A stretch of DNA of 64,000 bases from CAVQHY01 sp963712465. Lineage in GTDB: Bacteria; Actinomycetota; Thermoleophilia; Gaiellales; Gaiellaceae. Every line of letters begins with the position of its first letter. Within the stretch, counting starts at the first letter, position 1. Shown here piece by piece: positions 17,481-26,015 of the stretch. Where the stretch lies: the NCBI GenBank assembly GCA_963712465.1, contig CAVQHY010000007.1, positions 62,001-126,000 on the forward strand. Direction: 5' to 3'. The notes beneath the pieces were generated by a model, which saw only the letters and a program-made list of their open reading frames with translations, was not told the origin of the DNA and searched no databases. The translations under genes were made by a program, and so were the position numbers.

Positions 17481-18044
17481 ATGACGGACGTAGCGACAGA
17501 CGCAGGCCGCAAGATCCTTGCCGGCAGCTTCGCGACAGCCGACGGCGGCTCGCGGGCGGCCGGAGCGCTCGGCGGCTCCCTGCCGGACAAGATCGGCAAC
17601 ACCGCGGTCCTGACCGTTCGCGCCGACGGCAAGGCGAAGTTCGTCGAGTCGAAGGACTGGGGCGCCGGGCGGGGGGCGTTGCTCGGAGGCGCAATCGGCA
17701 TCATCGGCGGGCCGGTGGGCATCGTCGCCGGCGCCGGGATCGGCGCCCTCGTTTCCAAGCTCCGCGACTCGGGCTTCCCGAACGATCAGCTCGAGCAGCT
17801 CGGCAGCTCGCTGCAGCCGGGACACTCGGCGGTCGTCGCCGAGATCGCCGCCGAGGCGGTCGATACGGCGAAGGAGCTGCTCGGGCCGCTCGGCGTCCAG
17901 GAGATCGTGGTCGAGGATCTCGACGCGAGCGTCGCCACGCTCTTCGCCGACGAGACCGAGCCGGCGCCGGAGCCCGAGGAAGCGCCCGAGCCCGCGGCCG
18001 CCGAACCCGTCGAGGCGCCGGAGGCACCGAAGGCGCCGAGCTAG
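17481..18044 (+). CDS. DUF1269-like protein with glycine-rich membrane hairpin
   Basis: A 187-residue protein. The central stretch GALLGGAIGIIGGPVGIVAG continues as a glycine-rich hydrophobic hairpin, flanked by regions of alternating beta and alpha character (NTAVLTVRADGKAKFVES before, HSAVVAEIAAEAVDTAKELL after). This is the layout of DUF1269 proteins, whose function is unknown. The C-terminal 35 residues are a low-complexity Glu/Pro/Ala tail. The start is the ATG at 17481, placed five bases after a perfect AAGGAGG at 17469-17475; the earlier in-frame ATG at 17460 has no ribosome site. The gene converges with the esterase gene with only five bases between the stops. Confidence 0.7.
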   Translation: MTDVATDAGRKILAGSFATADGGSRAAGALGGSLPDKIGNTAVLTVRADGKAKFVESKDWGAGRGALLGGAIGIIGGPVGIVAGAGIGALVSKLRDSGFPNDQLEQLGSSLQPGHSAVVAEIAAEAVDTAKELLGPLGVQEIVVEDLDASVATLFADETEPAPEPEEAPEPAAAEPVEAPEAPKAPS

Positions 18045-18049
18045 CCCAG

Positions 18050-18694
18050 CTAGCCCGCCGCGGCAGACTGAACGAAGCCCACGAGCTCGGGGATCAGAGC
18101 CGGGTCGATCTCGTGGCCGAGGGCCGACTCGCGGTACGTGAGGTCGGCCCCGGCCGCCTCGAGCCGCTCGCGCGCGCGGTGCGCGAAGTCGACCGAGATG
18201 ATCGGGTCGCGCGAGCCGTGCGCGAGCAGCACGGGTAGCCCACGCGCGAGACCCTCGTCGAGCGCCCAGCCCTCCACCGTCGGGATGAAGCCCGAGAGGG
18301 CGACGATGCCGGCAGGTCTCGGCCGGCCGAGGCCGAGACCGAAGGCGAACGACATCACCGCTCCCTGCGAGAAGCCGCCGAGCACGGTGCGGCCGAGCGG
18401 CACGCCCGTCTCGCTCGGGAGCGCGTCGAGCCACGCCGATCCGAGCGCGTACGTCTCGGCGAAGGTGGCCGTGTCCGGATAGCCGACCCGCGGGACGGCG
18501 TACCAGTGCGCGCCCCCGGGGGGCAACGAAAGCGGGCCCCGGGGAGTCACCCCGACGAGCCGCCGCTCCGGATCGAGCGCGTCGAAGAGGCCGAAGAGGT
18601 CGTTCTCGTCCGCGCCGCGCCCGTGGAAGAGCACGAGCGCGCCCTCGGGCTCGGCCGCCGCCGGGCGCACGCGGTGGGCTAGCGTGGCGCCCAC
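18050..18694 (-). CDS. Carboxylesterase/phospholipase-type alpha/beta hydrolase (MhqD-like)
   Basis: A 214-residue serine hydrolase. It has the oxyanion segment LVLFHGRGADENDL, the nucleophile elbow GGFSQGAVMSFAFG, the acid in LAHGSRDPIISVDFA and the base in SALGHEIDPALI. This matches the small carboxylesterase family that includes Bacillus MhqD. The start is GTG at 18694, overlapping the upstream stop by 16 bases; that gives the usual family length. The preceding gene is an MhqO-like ring-cleaving dioxygenase, and in Bacillus the mhq genes respond to quinones and methylhydroquinone, so hydrolysis of a cleavage product is a reasonable inference. Confidence 0.85.
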   Translation of the reverse strand: MGATLAHRVRPAAAEPEGALVLFHGRGADENDLFGLFDALDPERRLVGVTPRGPLSLPPGGAHWYAVPRVGYPDTATFAETYALGSAWLDALPSETGVPLGRTVLGGFSQGAVMSFAFGLGLGRPRPAGIVALSGFIPTVEGWALDEGLARGLPVLLAHGSRDPIISVDFAHRARERLEAAGADLTYRESALGHEIDPALIPELVGFVQSAAAG

Positions 18695-19605
18695 TGCTCG
18701 CGCGGGTTCGTAATCGGCGTCAGCACCGGCTCGATCTCGGAGCGCATGTGCTCGAACGCGGGCGGCAGGATCAGCGCCTCGCCGAGGTGATCGGGATCCT
18801 CGTCGACCGAGAAGCCCGGCCCGAGCGTGGCGATCTCGAACAGCACGCCGCTTGGCTCGCGGAAGTAGATCGAGCGAAACCAGAAGCGGTCGATGACCGG
18901 GGTGGGACGCAGCCCGGCCCCGGCCACCGCCCGCTGCCATGCGTCGTGATCCTCCATCGTCGACGCCCAGGCGACGTGATGCACCGTGCCCGCTCCGCCG
19001 ATACCGCGGTCCGCGGGCGGCGCATCGTAGGCGTAGAAACCTCCGCGCGCGGCGCCCCGCACATCCCACAGGTCGACCCCGGACGACGAGAAGGCGAGCG
19101 TCTGCTCGAGAAAGCCTGCGCTGGCCACCGGCCCGGCGCTGTAGGCGCGGACGCCGTCGAAGCCCTGGAGGGCGACCTCGAAGGGGACCTCGGGGTGATG
19201 CGCGACCAGCGGCTCGTCGCCTGTGTCGACGACCGCGAGCTCGAGGCCGAGCCCCTCCGGGTCGGCGAAGCGGACGTGGCCCGGCTCGCGCTCGACCTCG
19301 ACGCCCTCACCGGCCAGTCGCTCGACCCAGAAATCGAGCGCCTCGTCGGAGGTGACTCGCCAGGTGATTCGGTGCACCATCCCCGCGCCGGCGCGACCGG
19401 GCCGCGCCCCCGGGTACTCGAAGAAGGTGATGTCGGCGCCGGGCGATCCCTTCTCGTCGGCGTAGAACAGGTGATACACGGTCGGGTCGTCCTGATTGAC
19501 GGTCTTCTTGACGAGGCGCAGGCCGAGCACGCGCGCGTAGAAGTCGACGTTGCGCGGCGCGTCGCCCGTGATGCACGTGACGTGGTGGACTCCCTCGAGT
19601 CTCAT
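18679..19605 (-). CDS. Glyoxalase-fold ring-cleaving dioxygenase (MhqO-like)
   Basis: A 308-residue protein of four vicinal-oxygen-chelate modules in two halves. Each half starts with a glyoxalase motif: RLEGVHHVTCITGDAPRN at the N-terminus and GTVHHVAWASTMEDH around residue 205. The iron ligands expected for extradiol cleavage are visible as the histidine of the first motif, HHVAW in the second, and the glutamate in GVLFEIATLGPG. This is the PcpA/LinE/MhqO type that opens hydroquinones. The start is the ATG at 19605 with GGGAG upstream; the frame extends to 19710 without family similarity. It is coupled to the MhqD-like hydrolase and lies 77 bases from the divergent cyclase gene. Confidence 0.88.
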   Translation of the reverse strand: MRLEGVHHVTCITGDAPRNVDFYARVLGLRLVKKTVNQDDPTVYHLFYADEKGSPGADITFFEYPGARPGRAGAGMVHRITWRVTSDEALDFWVERLAGEGVEVEREPGHVRFADPEGLGLELAVVDTGDEPLVAHHPEVPFEVALQGFDGVRAYSAGPVASAGFLEQTLAFSSSGVDLWDVRGAARGGFYAYDAPPADRGIGGAGTVHHVAWASTMEDHDAWQRAVAGAGLRPTPVIDRFWFRSIYFREPSGVLFEIATLGPGFSVDEDPDHLGEALILPPAFEHMRSEIEPVLTPITNPREQWAPR

Positions 19606-19682
19606 GGCGGCTCCCAGATCTTTGACTACACAAATACCAACGCGAGACGGTCGATCGCTCTTCCCGTATCTTCCCTGCGCGC

Positions 19683-22600
19683 GTGGTATCGACGCACGAA
19701 CTCCCACCACCCCACCCCCGCCCTGTCGGGCGCGACCCCACTGACACCGCGGAACTTCTGAAGCCGTACGTCCCGCGGCTCCTGATCACGTGGCTTCGCG
19801 AATCCCCCGTCGAGCGGACGAGAGAGATCGACGGGACGCTCGCGTTCGTCGACATCTCCGGCTTCACGACGATGACCGAGCGGCTCGCGCGGAAGGGCAA
19901 GGTCGGCGCCGAGGAGGTCAGCGACACCCTCAACTCGTGCTTCACCGAGCTCCTGTCCGTCGCCTACGACTACGGCGCGGGGCTCGTCAAGTGGGGCGGC
20001 GACGCCGTCCTCCTCCTCTTCGAGGACGACGAGCACGCAGCGCGGGCCTGTCGCGCATCGCTGGGCATGCAGCGGACGTTGCGGGCGATGGGCCGGCTGC
20101 GCACCTCCGCGGGCTTCGTGACCCTGCGCATGTCGATCGGCATCCATTCGGGGAGTTTCCTGTTCCTGCTCGCCGGCGACAAGCACCGGGAGCTCGTCAT
20201 CGCCGGGCCTTCGGCGAGCGCGACCGTCGACATGGAGTCCGTCGCCGACGCCGGCGAGGTGGTGATCAGCGCGGCGACGAGCGCGTTGCTCGACCCGTCC
20301 GTGGTCGGCAAGCCGAAGGGCACGGGCCGGCTCCTAACCGCCGAGCCCGCAGTTTCGGTCGAGCGGGCGGCGCCGGCCCCCAGCGTCACCGGTCTCGACC
20401 TCGCGGCGTGCATCCCGCTCGGCATCCGCGAGCACCTCCTCGCCGACGCGGGAGACGCCGAGCATCGCTCGATCACCGTCGCGTTCGTTGAGTTCGGTGG
20501 TACGGACGATCTCCTGGAGCGCTCGGGCCCAGACACGCTTGCGGAGGCGATCGGCGAGACGATCGGTGCGGTTCAGGAGGCGGCGCACCGCCACGGCGTC
20601 GTCTTCCTCGAGTCAGACATCTCGCGCAACGGCGGCAAGATCCTGCTTCTCGCGGGTGCGCCGCGGAGCACGGGCGACGAGGAGGAGCGAATGCTGCGCA
20701 CCGCGCGGGCGATCGTCGACGCAAGGGCGCCGCTTCCCCTTCGGATCGGCATCAACTCGGGCCGGGTGTTCGCGGGCGACTTCGGCCCGCCGTATCGCCG
20801 CACCTACTCCGTGAAGGGCGACGCCGTCAACACCGCCGCGCGGATCATGGGCAAGGCGAGGCACGGCACGGTGATCGCGACCGAAGGCGTCCTTGCCCGC
20901 TCGCGAACGACCTTCCGCACGAGCCCGGTCGGGCCGTTTGCGCTCAAGGGCAAGTCGCAGTCGGTCGCGGCCGCAGAAGTCGGCGAGCCGGTCGGTCGGA
21001 CGGAGTCCGACCGGGTCGCACCACTGATCGGCCGCGGCCCGGAGCTCCAGGCGATGCTAGGTGCCCTCGAGTCGGCACGCGGCGGCAGCGGGAGGCTCGT
21101 GGAGGTCGTCGGCGAGCCGGGAATCGGCAAGTCGCGTCTCGTCGAGGAGCTGCGGGAGCGCGCCAAAGGCACGCCCGTACTCTCCGTCGCCTGCGAGCAG
21201 TACGAGTCGTCGACGCCGTATTTCTCCTTCTGGCTCGCGCTTCGGAGACTCCTCGGCGTCCGCGACGGCGAGCTGTCGGCGCGAGTCGAGCAGCGCCTGC
21301 GTAGGCGTGTCGGGGAGTCCTGCCCGGAGCTCGAGCCCTGGCTTCCGCTGCTCGGCGTGCTTCTCGACCTCGAGCTACCCGAGACCCGGGAGACGGCGGA
21401 GCTCGAGGACCGGTTCCGACGTGCGCGACTCGAAGAGGTGACGGCGCAGCTGCTGGACTCCCTGCTCCCGGGCCCCGCGATCGTCCTGTTCGAGGACGTC
21501 CACTGGATGGACGAGGCGTCCGCGGACGTCCTCCGACTGCTGACGACGGGCCTCGCCGATCGCGGCTGGCTCGTTGTCGCCACGCGCCGCGACGTGGAGA
21601 CCGGCTTCACCGCGCCCTCGGACGAAAGGTGCGTGACGCTGCGGCTCGAGCCGCTGGGCGAGAGCGACCTGCAGGCACTGATCGTGGCCGAGACCGATGA
21701 CGTACCGATCCCCCCTCACGTCGCCGCCGCTCTGGCCGCCCGGTCGGGTGGCAATCCACTCTTTCTCGGCGAGCTCGTGAGCGCCTCGCGCGCAGTCGGG
21801 ATGGATGCGCTGCCAGACTCGGTCGAGGCGCTGCTGTCGGTTCAGATCGATCGGCTCGAGCCGCGCGACCGCACGGTGCTCAGGTACGCGTCGGTGCTGG
21901 GCGCGAGCTTCTCGCAGGATCTCCTGCGCGCCTCGCTCGAGGGGCGGGAGTACGCGCTCGACGATGGCGTCTGGGAGCGGCTCTCCGACTTCGTACGCCG
22001 CGATCGCTCGGGGATCGCGCGTTTCCGACATGCGCTCGTCCGCGACGCCGCCTACGAGGGCCTCCCGTATCGCCGCCGCGTCGACCTGCACGGGCGCGTG
22101 GGCGAGACGATCGAGCGGCTCGCGGGCGCCGAGCTGGACGCCGAGGCGGAGCTCCTGTCGCTCCATTTCTTCAACGCTCACCGCTTCGACAAGGCGTGGC
22201 GCTACGCGCGTGTCGCGGGCGACCGAGCGAAGGCGGTCTACGCGAACGTCGAGGCGTCGGAGTTCTACGAGCGGGCGATCCAGGCGGCGCGGCGGCTCGA
22301 CGACGTCTCGTCGCAGGACGTCGCCGGGGTCTGGGAGTCGCTCGGCGACACGCGTGACCGTATCGGCCTGTACGTCGAGGGCACGGCCGCGTTCCGCGCC
22401 GCTCGCCGGCTTCTCGCCGGCGATGCTGTCGCCGTCGCCGCCCTCTACTTGAAAGAGGCCTGGATGCAGGACCGGCTGGGCCACTTCTCGCAGGCGCTCC
22501 GCCGGGCCCGGCGGGGGCTCACCTCCCTCGAGGGCGTGCCGGGTGCGAAGGCGGCGGCGAAGCGGGCCGAGCTGCTCGCCTGCTACGGCGTCGTCCGCCA

Positions 22601-23555
22601 GGGCCAGGGCCGCCAGGCCGAGGCGATCCGGTGGTCCCACCGCGCGGTCGCGGCGGCCGAGCATGCTGGCGAGAAGCGGGCGCTTGCGCAGGCGTTGTTC
22701 GTTCTCGACTGGGCCTACGTCGAGCTCGGCCAGCCGGAGAACGCGACACGCGCCCGGCTCGCGCTCGCGCTGTACGAAGAGCTGGGCGACATTGCCGGGC
22801 AGGCTGTTGTCTACAACGGGATGGGAGCGTTCGCCTACTGGCAAGGGCGCTGGAACGACGCACTCGACCTCTACGGTCAGGGTGAAGCCGCATCGAGGCG
22901 ACTGGGCGACCCCGTCAGCGCGGCAGACGGCAGGTTCAACATCGCCGAGATCCTGGTAGACCAGGGGCGTCTCGGCGAGGCCGAGGAGCTCGTCCGGGAC
23001 GCGCTCCGCGTGTGGCAGGCGGCAGGCTCGAAGGCTCGGGTCGCAAACGCGATCCGCCTGCTCGGCCGCATTGCCTCGCGGACGGGCCGGGTGGACGAGG
23101 CGATGGAGCTGCTCGACCGCGCGCGCGCAGACTTCCAGGCGCTCGGGATTCAGTCCGACGTCGTCGAGACCGAGGCTCGTATCGCCGGGGCCCTGGTTCG
23201 TAGCGGCAGCTCCGTGGAGGGGCTCCGGCTGGCCGAAAGCGCTCTCGAGCGGGCAAGCGGCCTCTACGTCCCGCTCCTCCAGCGCGTCCGCGGATACGGG
23301 CTGATCCAGCTCGGAGAGTTCGAGGCGGGTCGCGTCGCGCTAAGCGACAGCCTCGACTCGGCGCGGACTCAGAGCGCCGACTACGAGGCGGCGGTCACCC
23401 TCGACGCGCTCGCCAACCTCGCCGAGCTCACCGCGGACGGCTCCGCTCCGGCTCTGAAGGCTCAGCGCGACGACATCCTCGCCCGCCTCGGCATCGTCTA
23501 TATCCCGCCGTTCCCGGTGGCCGGCCGGCATGATCGGCCGGCCACCGCCTCGTAG
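19683..23555 (+). CDS. Tandem class III cyclase-ATPase-TPR protein (soluble adenylyl cyclase-like)
   Basis: A 1290-residue multidomain protein. Residues about 50-200 form a first class III nucleotide cyclase domain with metal aspartates D57 (FVDISGFTTM) and D107, and a purine-site lysine K103 (LVKWGGDAVLLLF). A second cyclase domain (about 263-410) lacks the first aspartate motif (VAFVEFGGTDDL) but keeps LRIGINSGRVFAGDFG and KGDAVNTAARIM. An ATPase follows with Walker A GEPGIGKSR (about 477-485) and Walker B IVLFEDVHWMDE (about 600), then a helical region rich in TPR-like repeats to the C-terminus. The order is that of mammalian soluble adenylyl cyclase. Whether it makes cAMP cannot be proven here. 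The start is GTG at 19683; no better start lies near. Confidence 0.9.
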   Translation: MVSTHELPPPHPRPVGRDPTDTAELLKPYVPRLLITWLRESPVERTREIDGTLAFVDISGFTTMTERLARKGKVGAEEVSDTLNSCFTELLSVAYDYGAGLVKWGGDAVLLLFEDDEHAARACRASLGMQRTLRAMGRLRTSAGFVTLRMSIGIHSGSFLFLLAGDKHRELVIAGPSASATVDMESVADAGEVVISAATSALLDPSVVGKPKGTGRLLTAEPAVSVERAAPAPSVTGLDLAACIPLGIREHLLADAGDAEHRSITVAFVEFGGTDDLLERSGPDTLAEAIGETIGAVQEAAHRHGVVFLESDISRNGGKILLLAGAPRSTGDEEERMLRTARAIVDARAPLPLRIGINSGRVFAGDFGPPYRRTYSVKGDAVNTAARIMGKARHGTVIATEGVLARSRTTFRTSPVGPFALKGKSQSVAAAEVGEPVGRTESDRVAPLIGRGPELQAMLGALESARGGSGRLVEVVGEPGIGKSRLVEELRERAKGTPVLSVACEQYESSTPYFSFWLALRRLLGVRDGELSARVEQRLRRRVGESCPELEPWLPLLGVLLDLELPETRETAELEDRFRRARLEEVTAQLLDSLLPGPAIVLFEDVHWMDEASADVLRLLTTGLADRGWLVVATRRDVETGFTAPSDERCVTLRLEPLGESDLQALIVAETDDVPIPPHVAAALAARSGGNPLFLGELVSASRAVGMDALPDSVEALLSVQIDRLEPRDRTVLRYASVLGASFSQDLLRASLEGREYALDDGVWERLSDFVRRDRSGIARFRHALVRDAAYEGLPYRRRVDLHGRVGETIERLAGAELDAEAELLSLHFFNAHRFDKAWRYARVAGDRAKAVYANVEASEFYERAIQAARRLDDVSSQDVAGVWESLGDTRDRIGLYVEGTAAFRAARRLLAGDAVAVAALYLKEAWMQDRLGHFSQALRRARRGLTSLEGVPGAKAAAKRAELLACYGVVRQGQGRQAEAIRWSHRAVAAAEHAGEKRALAQALFVLDWAYVELGQPENATRARLALALYEELGDIAGQAVVYNGMGAFAYWQGRWNDALDLYGQGEAASRRLGDPVSAADGRFNIAEILVDQGRLGEAEELVRDALRVWQAAGSKARVANAIRLLGRIASRTGRVDEAMELLDRARADFQALGIQSDVVETEARIAGALVRSGSSVEGLRLAESALERASGLYVPLLQRVRGYGLIQLGEFEAGRVALSDSLDSARTQSADYEAAVTLDALANLAELTADGSAPALKAQRDDILARLGIVYIPPFPVAGRHDRPATAS
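23514..23548. terminator. Strong hairpin at the end of the cyclase gene
   Basis: Arms CGGTGGCCGGCC (23515-23526) and GGCCGGCCACCG (23536-23547) give a stem of at least 12 base pairs with a 9-base loop. It covers the last codons of the cyclase gene and lies just before the converging secreted-protein gene, so it may stop transcription in both directions. There is no clear T-run. Confidence 0.5.
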
Positions 23556-23564
23556 AACACTCTC

Positions 23565-25193
23565 TCAGCGTCCCCTGACGAACGGGTCATGGGTCAGGAT
23601 GAACTTGACGCGCAGGTCACCCTGCATGTCACGGCGCTGCTTCGCGATGCACGGAGGTCCGGCCTTCCAGCAGAAGGGGATCGGATCTGTCACGTGCCCG
23701 TCATCGTCGACCTTGCAGAAGGTCACCCGCTTGCTTGCGAGGATCTGGTAGATGATGTCGAACGCGGTCGAGAAGTCCTGCTGCCCGGAGATGACCGGCA
23801 GCAGGTCGAGCCACCGAGTCGGCAGCTGTGACCGGTCGATCTCGAGCCAGAGGACCAGGGGGTTGGCCGCGCTGACACCGGGCGGAACCGCGACGGTCAC
23901 GCCGGTCCCCACCGTACCGTCGCAGGGGCTTCCGGGCACGTTGAACACCGTGAGCGAGAGGGTTCCCGCACCGGCGCCCGCGGGAGTGGACGCCTGCGCG
24001 ACGGTGTTGTTCGTCGGGCTGGTGTCCGTGCCGGTCGACGCCGTGCAAGCGCTGGTACCGCTGCACACCGTCGAGTCCGACGTCACGTTAAAGGTCGCGC
24101 TCGTAGCCGAGACGTCGCCGGCCTTCGCAACCAGCGTGTAGCCGATGCCAGGCTGGCCGATCGAGAGATCGCCGAACGTGGCTGTTCCTCCCGTGCTCGT
24201 CTGCGGCGTCGACCCCGAAAGGACGCCCGTGCCCGGCGGGTTCGCTCCGATCTCGAGGTCCACGGACGTCTCGACCGCGTTGCCCCATGCGTCGTCGACG
24301 TCCGTTGTAACCGCGGGTGTGATCGTCGCGTTGAACTCAGTGTTCGTCGGCTGCTGCCCGAACGCGATCGCGGCGGGTGGCCCGGGCTGGACGTCGACGC
24401 CGGTCGCCCCGGCGACGACGCCGTTCGAAACGGTCAGCGTCTGCCCGAGGCCGGCCAGGAAGGCGGTCACGTTGGCCACGGCCGTGCCACCGCTGAACGA
24501 GAGCGCCCCGTACACGGGCACCGTGCCGTTCGGAGCGTTCCCGAGCCCGCCGAGAGCAGGGGCACCGACGTTGTCGGTCGCGTTCCCGCAACTGTCGGCG
24601 GCGTGGACCGTGACAGCGAACGGAGGAGGCCCGGCTGTCTGCGTGCCGATCGCGTCGAACGAGAACACCGCTGCCGCGCCCGGCACGACCGAGGTCGTCG
24701 GCTCGGCCCCAACCCGCGAGAAGGAGTTGCCGGTGAAGGTGTTCCCCTCCTTGGCCGCCGTTGGCCATGTCGATGTTGCGAGCGGACAGGGGACCGTGGC
24801 CGAGATGGTCACGTCGACGGCCTGGCCGGGCGAGAGACGATTCGCCGTCGTCGTGCCGCCGGCGCGAAGCTGAAGAACCGCTCCTACCTTAGTCGCCGTC
24901 CAGACCTTGCCGGCCGGCGGCGTCAACGAGTTCACGCTCGCGAGCCCGAAGCCGGCCGGCACCGTCACGTTGGCCGAGCCGAGCTTGAACGAGGTACTTG
25001 TCGGCGAGGTGTTCTTGATCGTCACGGTGAAACTCGTCGTCGAGCCGGCGGCAGCGCTCGTCGGCGAGATCGAGGGCGTGTAGAACCTCGTGGCCAGCGC
25101 GGCCGGAGCCAGCGCGGCCGCGAGGCCGAATATCGCCAGGAACACGAGTAACCGCCGATGACCTCGCCCGCGAAGCAACCGAGTGCCGACCAT
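23565..25193 (-). CDS. Secreted beta-rich protein, unknown function
   Basis: A 542-residue exported protein. It has a signal peptide (basic start, then LLVFLAIFGLAAALAPAALA) and probable cleavage after ALA near residue 35. The mature part looks like a chain of Ig-like beta-sandwich repeats: SAAAGSTTSFTVTIKNTSPT at the start, FAVTVHAADSCGNATDNVGA in the middle, and VTTDVDDAWGNAVETSVDLE later. The residues D-x-x-GN recur as in bacterial Ig-like and DUF11-type adhesin repeats. Thr, Ser and Ala dominate. The last 110 residues differ, with paired cysteines (FCKVDDDGHV, FCWKAGPPC). There is no membrane anchor, so it is probably released or wall-associated. The gene stands alone, converging on the cyclase gene. 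Confidence 0.75.
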   Translation of the reverse strand: MVGTRLLRGRGHRRLLVFLAIFGLAAALAPAALATRFYTPSISPTSAAAGSTTSFTVTIKNTSPTSTSFKLGSANVTVPAGFGLASVNSLTPPAGKVWTATKVGAVLQLRAGGTTTANRLSPGQAVDVTISATVPCPLATSTWPTAAKEGNTFTGNSFSRVGAEPTTSVVPGAAAVFSFDAIGTQTAGPPPFAVTVHAADSCGNATDNVGAPALGGLGNAPNGTVPVYGALSFSGGTAVANVTAFLAGLGQTLTVSNGVVAGATGVDVQPGPPAAIAFGQQPTNTEFNATITPAVTTDVDDAWGNAVETSVDLEIGANPPGTGVLSGSTPQTSTGGTATFGDLSIGQPGIGYTLVAKAGDVSATSATFNVTSDSTVCSGTSACTASTGTDTSPTNNTVAQASTPAGAGAGTLSLTVFNVPGSPCDGTVGTGVTVAVPPGVSAANPLVLWLEIDRSQLPTRWLDLLPVISGQQDFSTAFDIIYQILASKRVTFCKVDDDGHVTDPIPFCWKAGPPCIAKQRRDMQGDLRVKFILTHDPFVRGR

Positions 25194-25277
25194 GATGAGA
25201 ACCCTCCCTCTCGCCGCCAGAGATCGTCAGCGTTTCACAGTGGACAACGATCGTCAACGGCCCTCCGCGCCTTGGAA

Positions 25278-25313
25278 GGCCATGTTCCGGGGACAGGTCC
25301 CGGGGACATGGCC
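25278..25313. repeat. Dispersed palindromic repeat, family with GGGACATGTCCC-type arms, copy 1
   Basis: The ends GGCCATGT and ACATGGCC are inverted copies around a GGGGACAGGTCCCGGGG centre, in the gap between the secreted-protein gene and cofE. On the opposite strand it aligns with copies at 39330-39364 and 41624-41658. It is likely a short non-coding repeat, and its hairpin might act as a terminator for cofE. Confidence 0.7.
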
Positions 25314-25322
25314 CGCTACGCT

Positions 25323-26015
25323 CTAGGGGAAGAGGTCGCGCTGCGGCGGCATGACGATCTCGCGGGCGCTCCCTTCCCCTTCGGGCACGCGGTAACCGCG
25401 GACGATCGCGGCCGGCACGCCCTGTGCCTGGCCGATGACGAGCTCGGCGGCGCCCGCGAGCTCGTCGGCAACCGCGACCACCGTCGCGTGCAGCTCGTAG
25501 CCGCGCGTGTCGGGGGTGCCGCGGAGGTCGAGCAGGGGGCGCATCCCGGCCACCCCGATGGCGACGTCGGTCGTCCCCTGCCGCCACGGCCGCCCGAACG
25601 AGTCGGCGACGACCACGGCAGGCGCGACGCCGAAGCGCGCGACGAGCGCGGCACGGAGCCGGGCCGCCGACGCGTCCGGGTCGCGTGGGAGCAGGACGAC
25701 CCACCCCTCCCCGGGTGCATTCGAGCGGTCGACTCCCGCGCTCGCGCAGACGAACCCATGCTCGGTCTCCGCGATCACCAGTTCGTCACGGCGCCGGCGG
25801 ATCCGGCGCGCCTCGCGCAGGACGACCGCGAGATAGTCGGCGGCCTGCTCGACACTGCCCTCTGCCTTGGAGACGGCCTTCTGCGCCACGACGACCACGT
25901 CTCCCGTCTCGAGCCCGCCGGCCCGCTCGACCGCGTCGGCGAGCAGGCTGCCCAGATCGGCCCCCGGTTCGATCTCCGGGAGCCCCGAGAGCGGCAGGAT
26001 GCGGATCTCAGCCAG
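25323..26015 (-). CDS. cofE: F420-0:gamma-L-glutamyl ligase
   Basis: A protein of about 230 residues that adds glutamates to F420-0 with GTP. It corresponds to CofE or the N-terminal domain of FbiB; no nitroreductase-like C-terminal domain is fused. Family features are ILPLSGLPEIEPGADL at the start, GDVVVVAQKAVSKAEG, VIAETEHGFVCASAGVDRSN and VVVADSFGRPWRQGTTDVAI, with metal-binding acidic residues. There is no ATG, GTG or TTG at the expected place. The best start is a CTG at 26015, overlapping the end of fgd by eight bases. It is the last gene of cofC-fgd-cofE. Confidence 0.9.
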   Translation of the reverse strand: MAEIRILPLSGLPEIEPGADLGSLLADAVERAGGLETGDVVVVAQKAVSKAEGSVEQAADYLAVVLREARRIRRRRDELVIAETEHGFVCASAGVDRSNAPGEGWVVLLPRDPDASAARLRAALVARFGVAPAVVVADSFGRPWRQGTTDVAIGVAGMRPLLDLRGTPDTRGYELHATVVAVADELAGAAELVIGQAQGVPAAIVRGYRVPEGEGSAREIVMPPQRDLFP

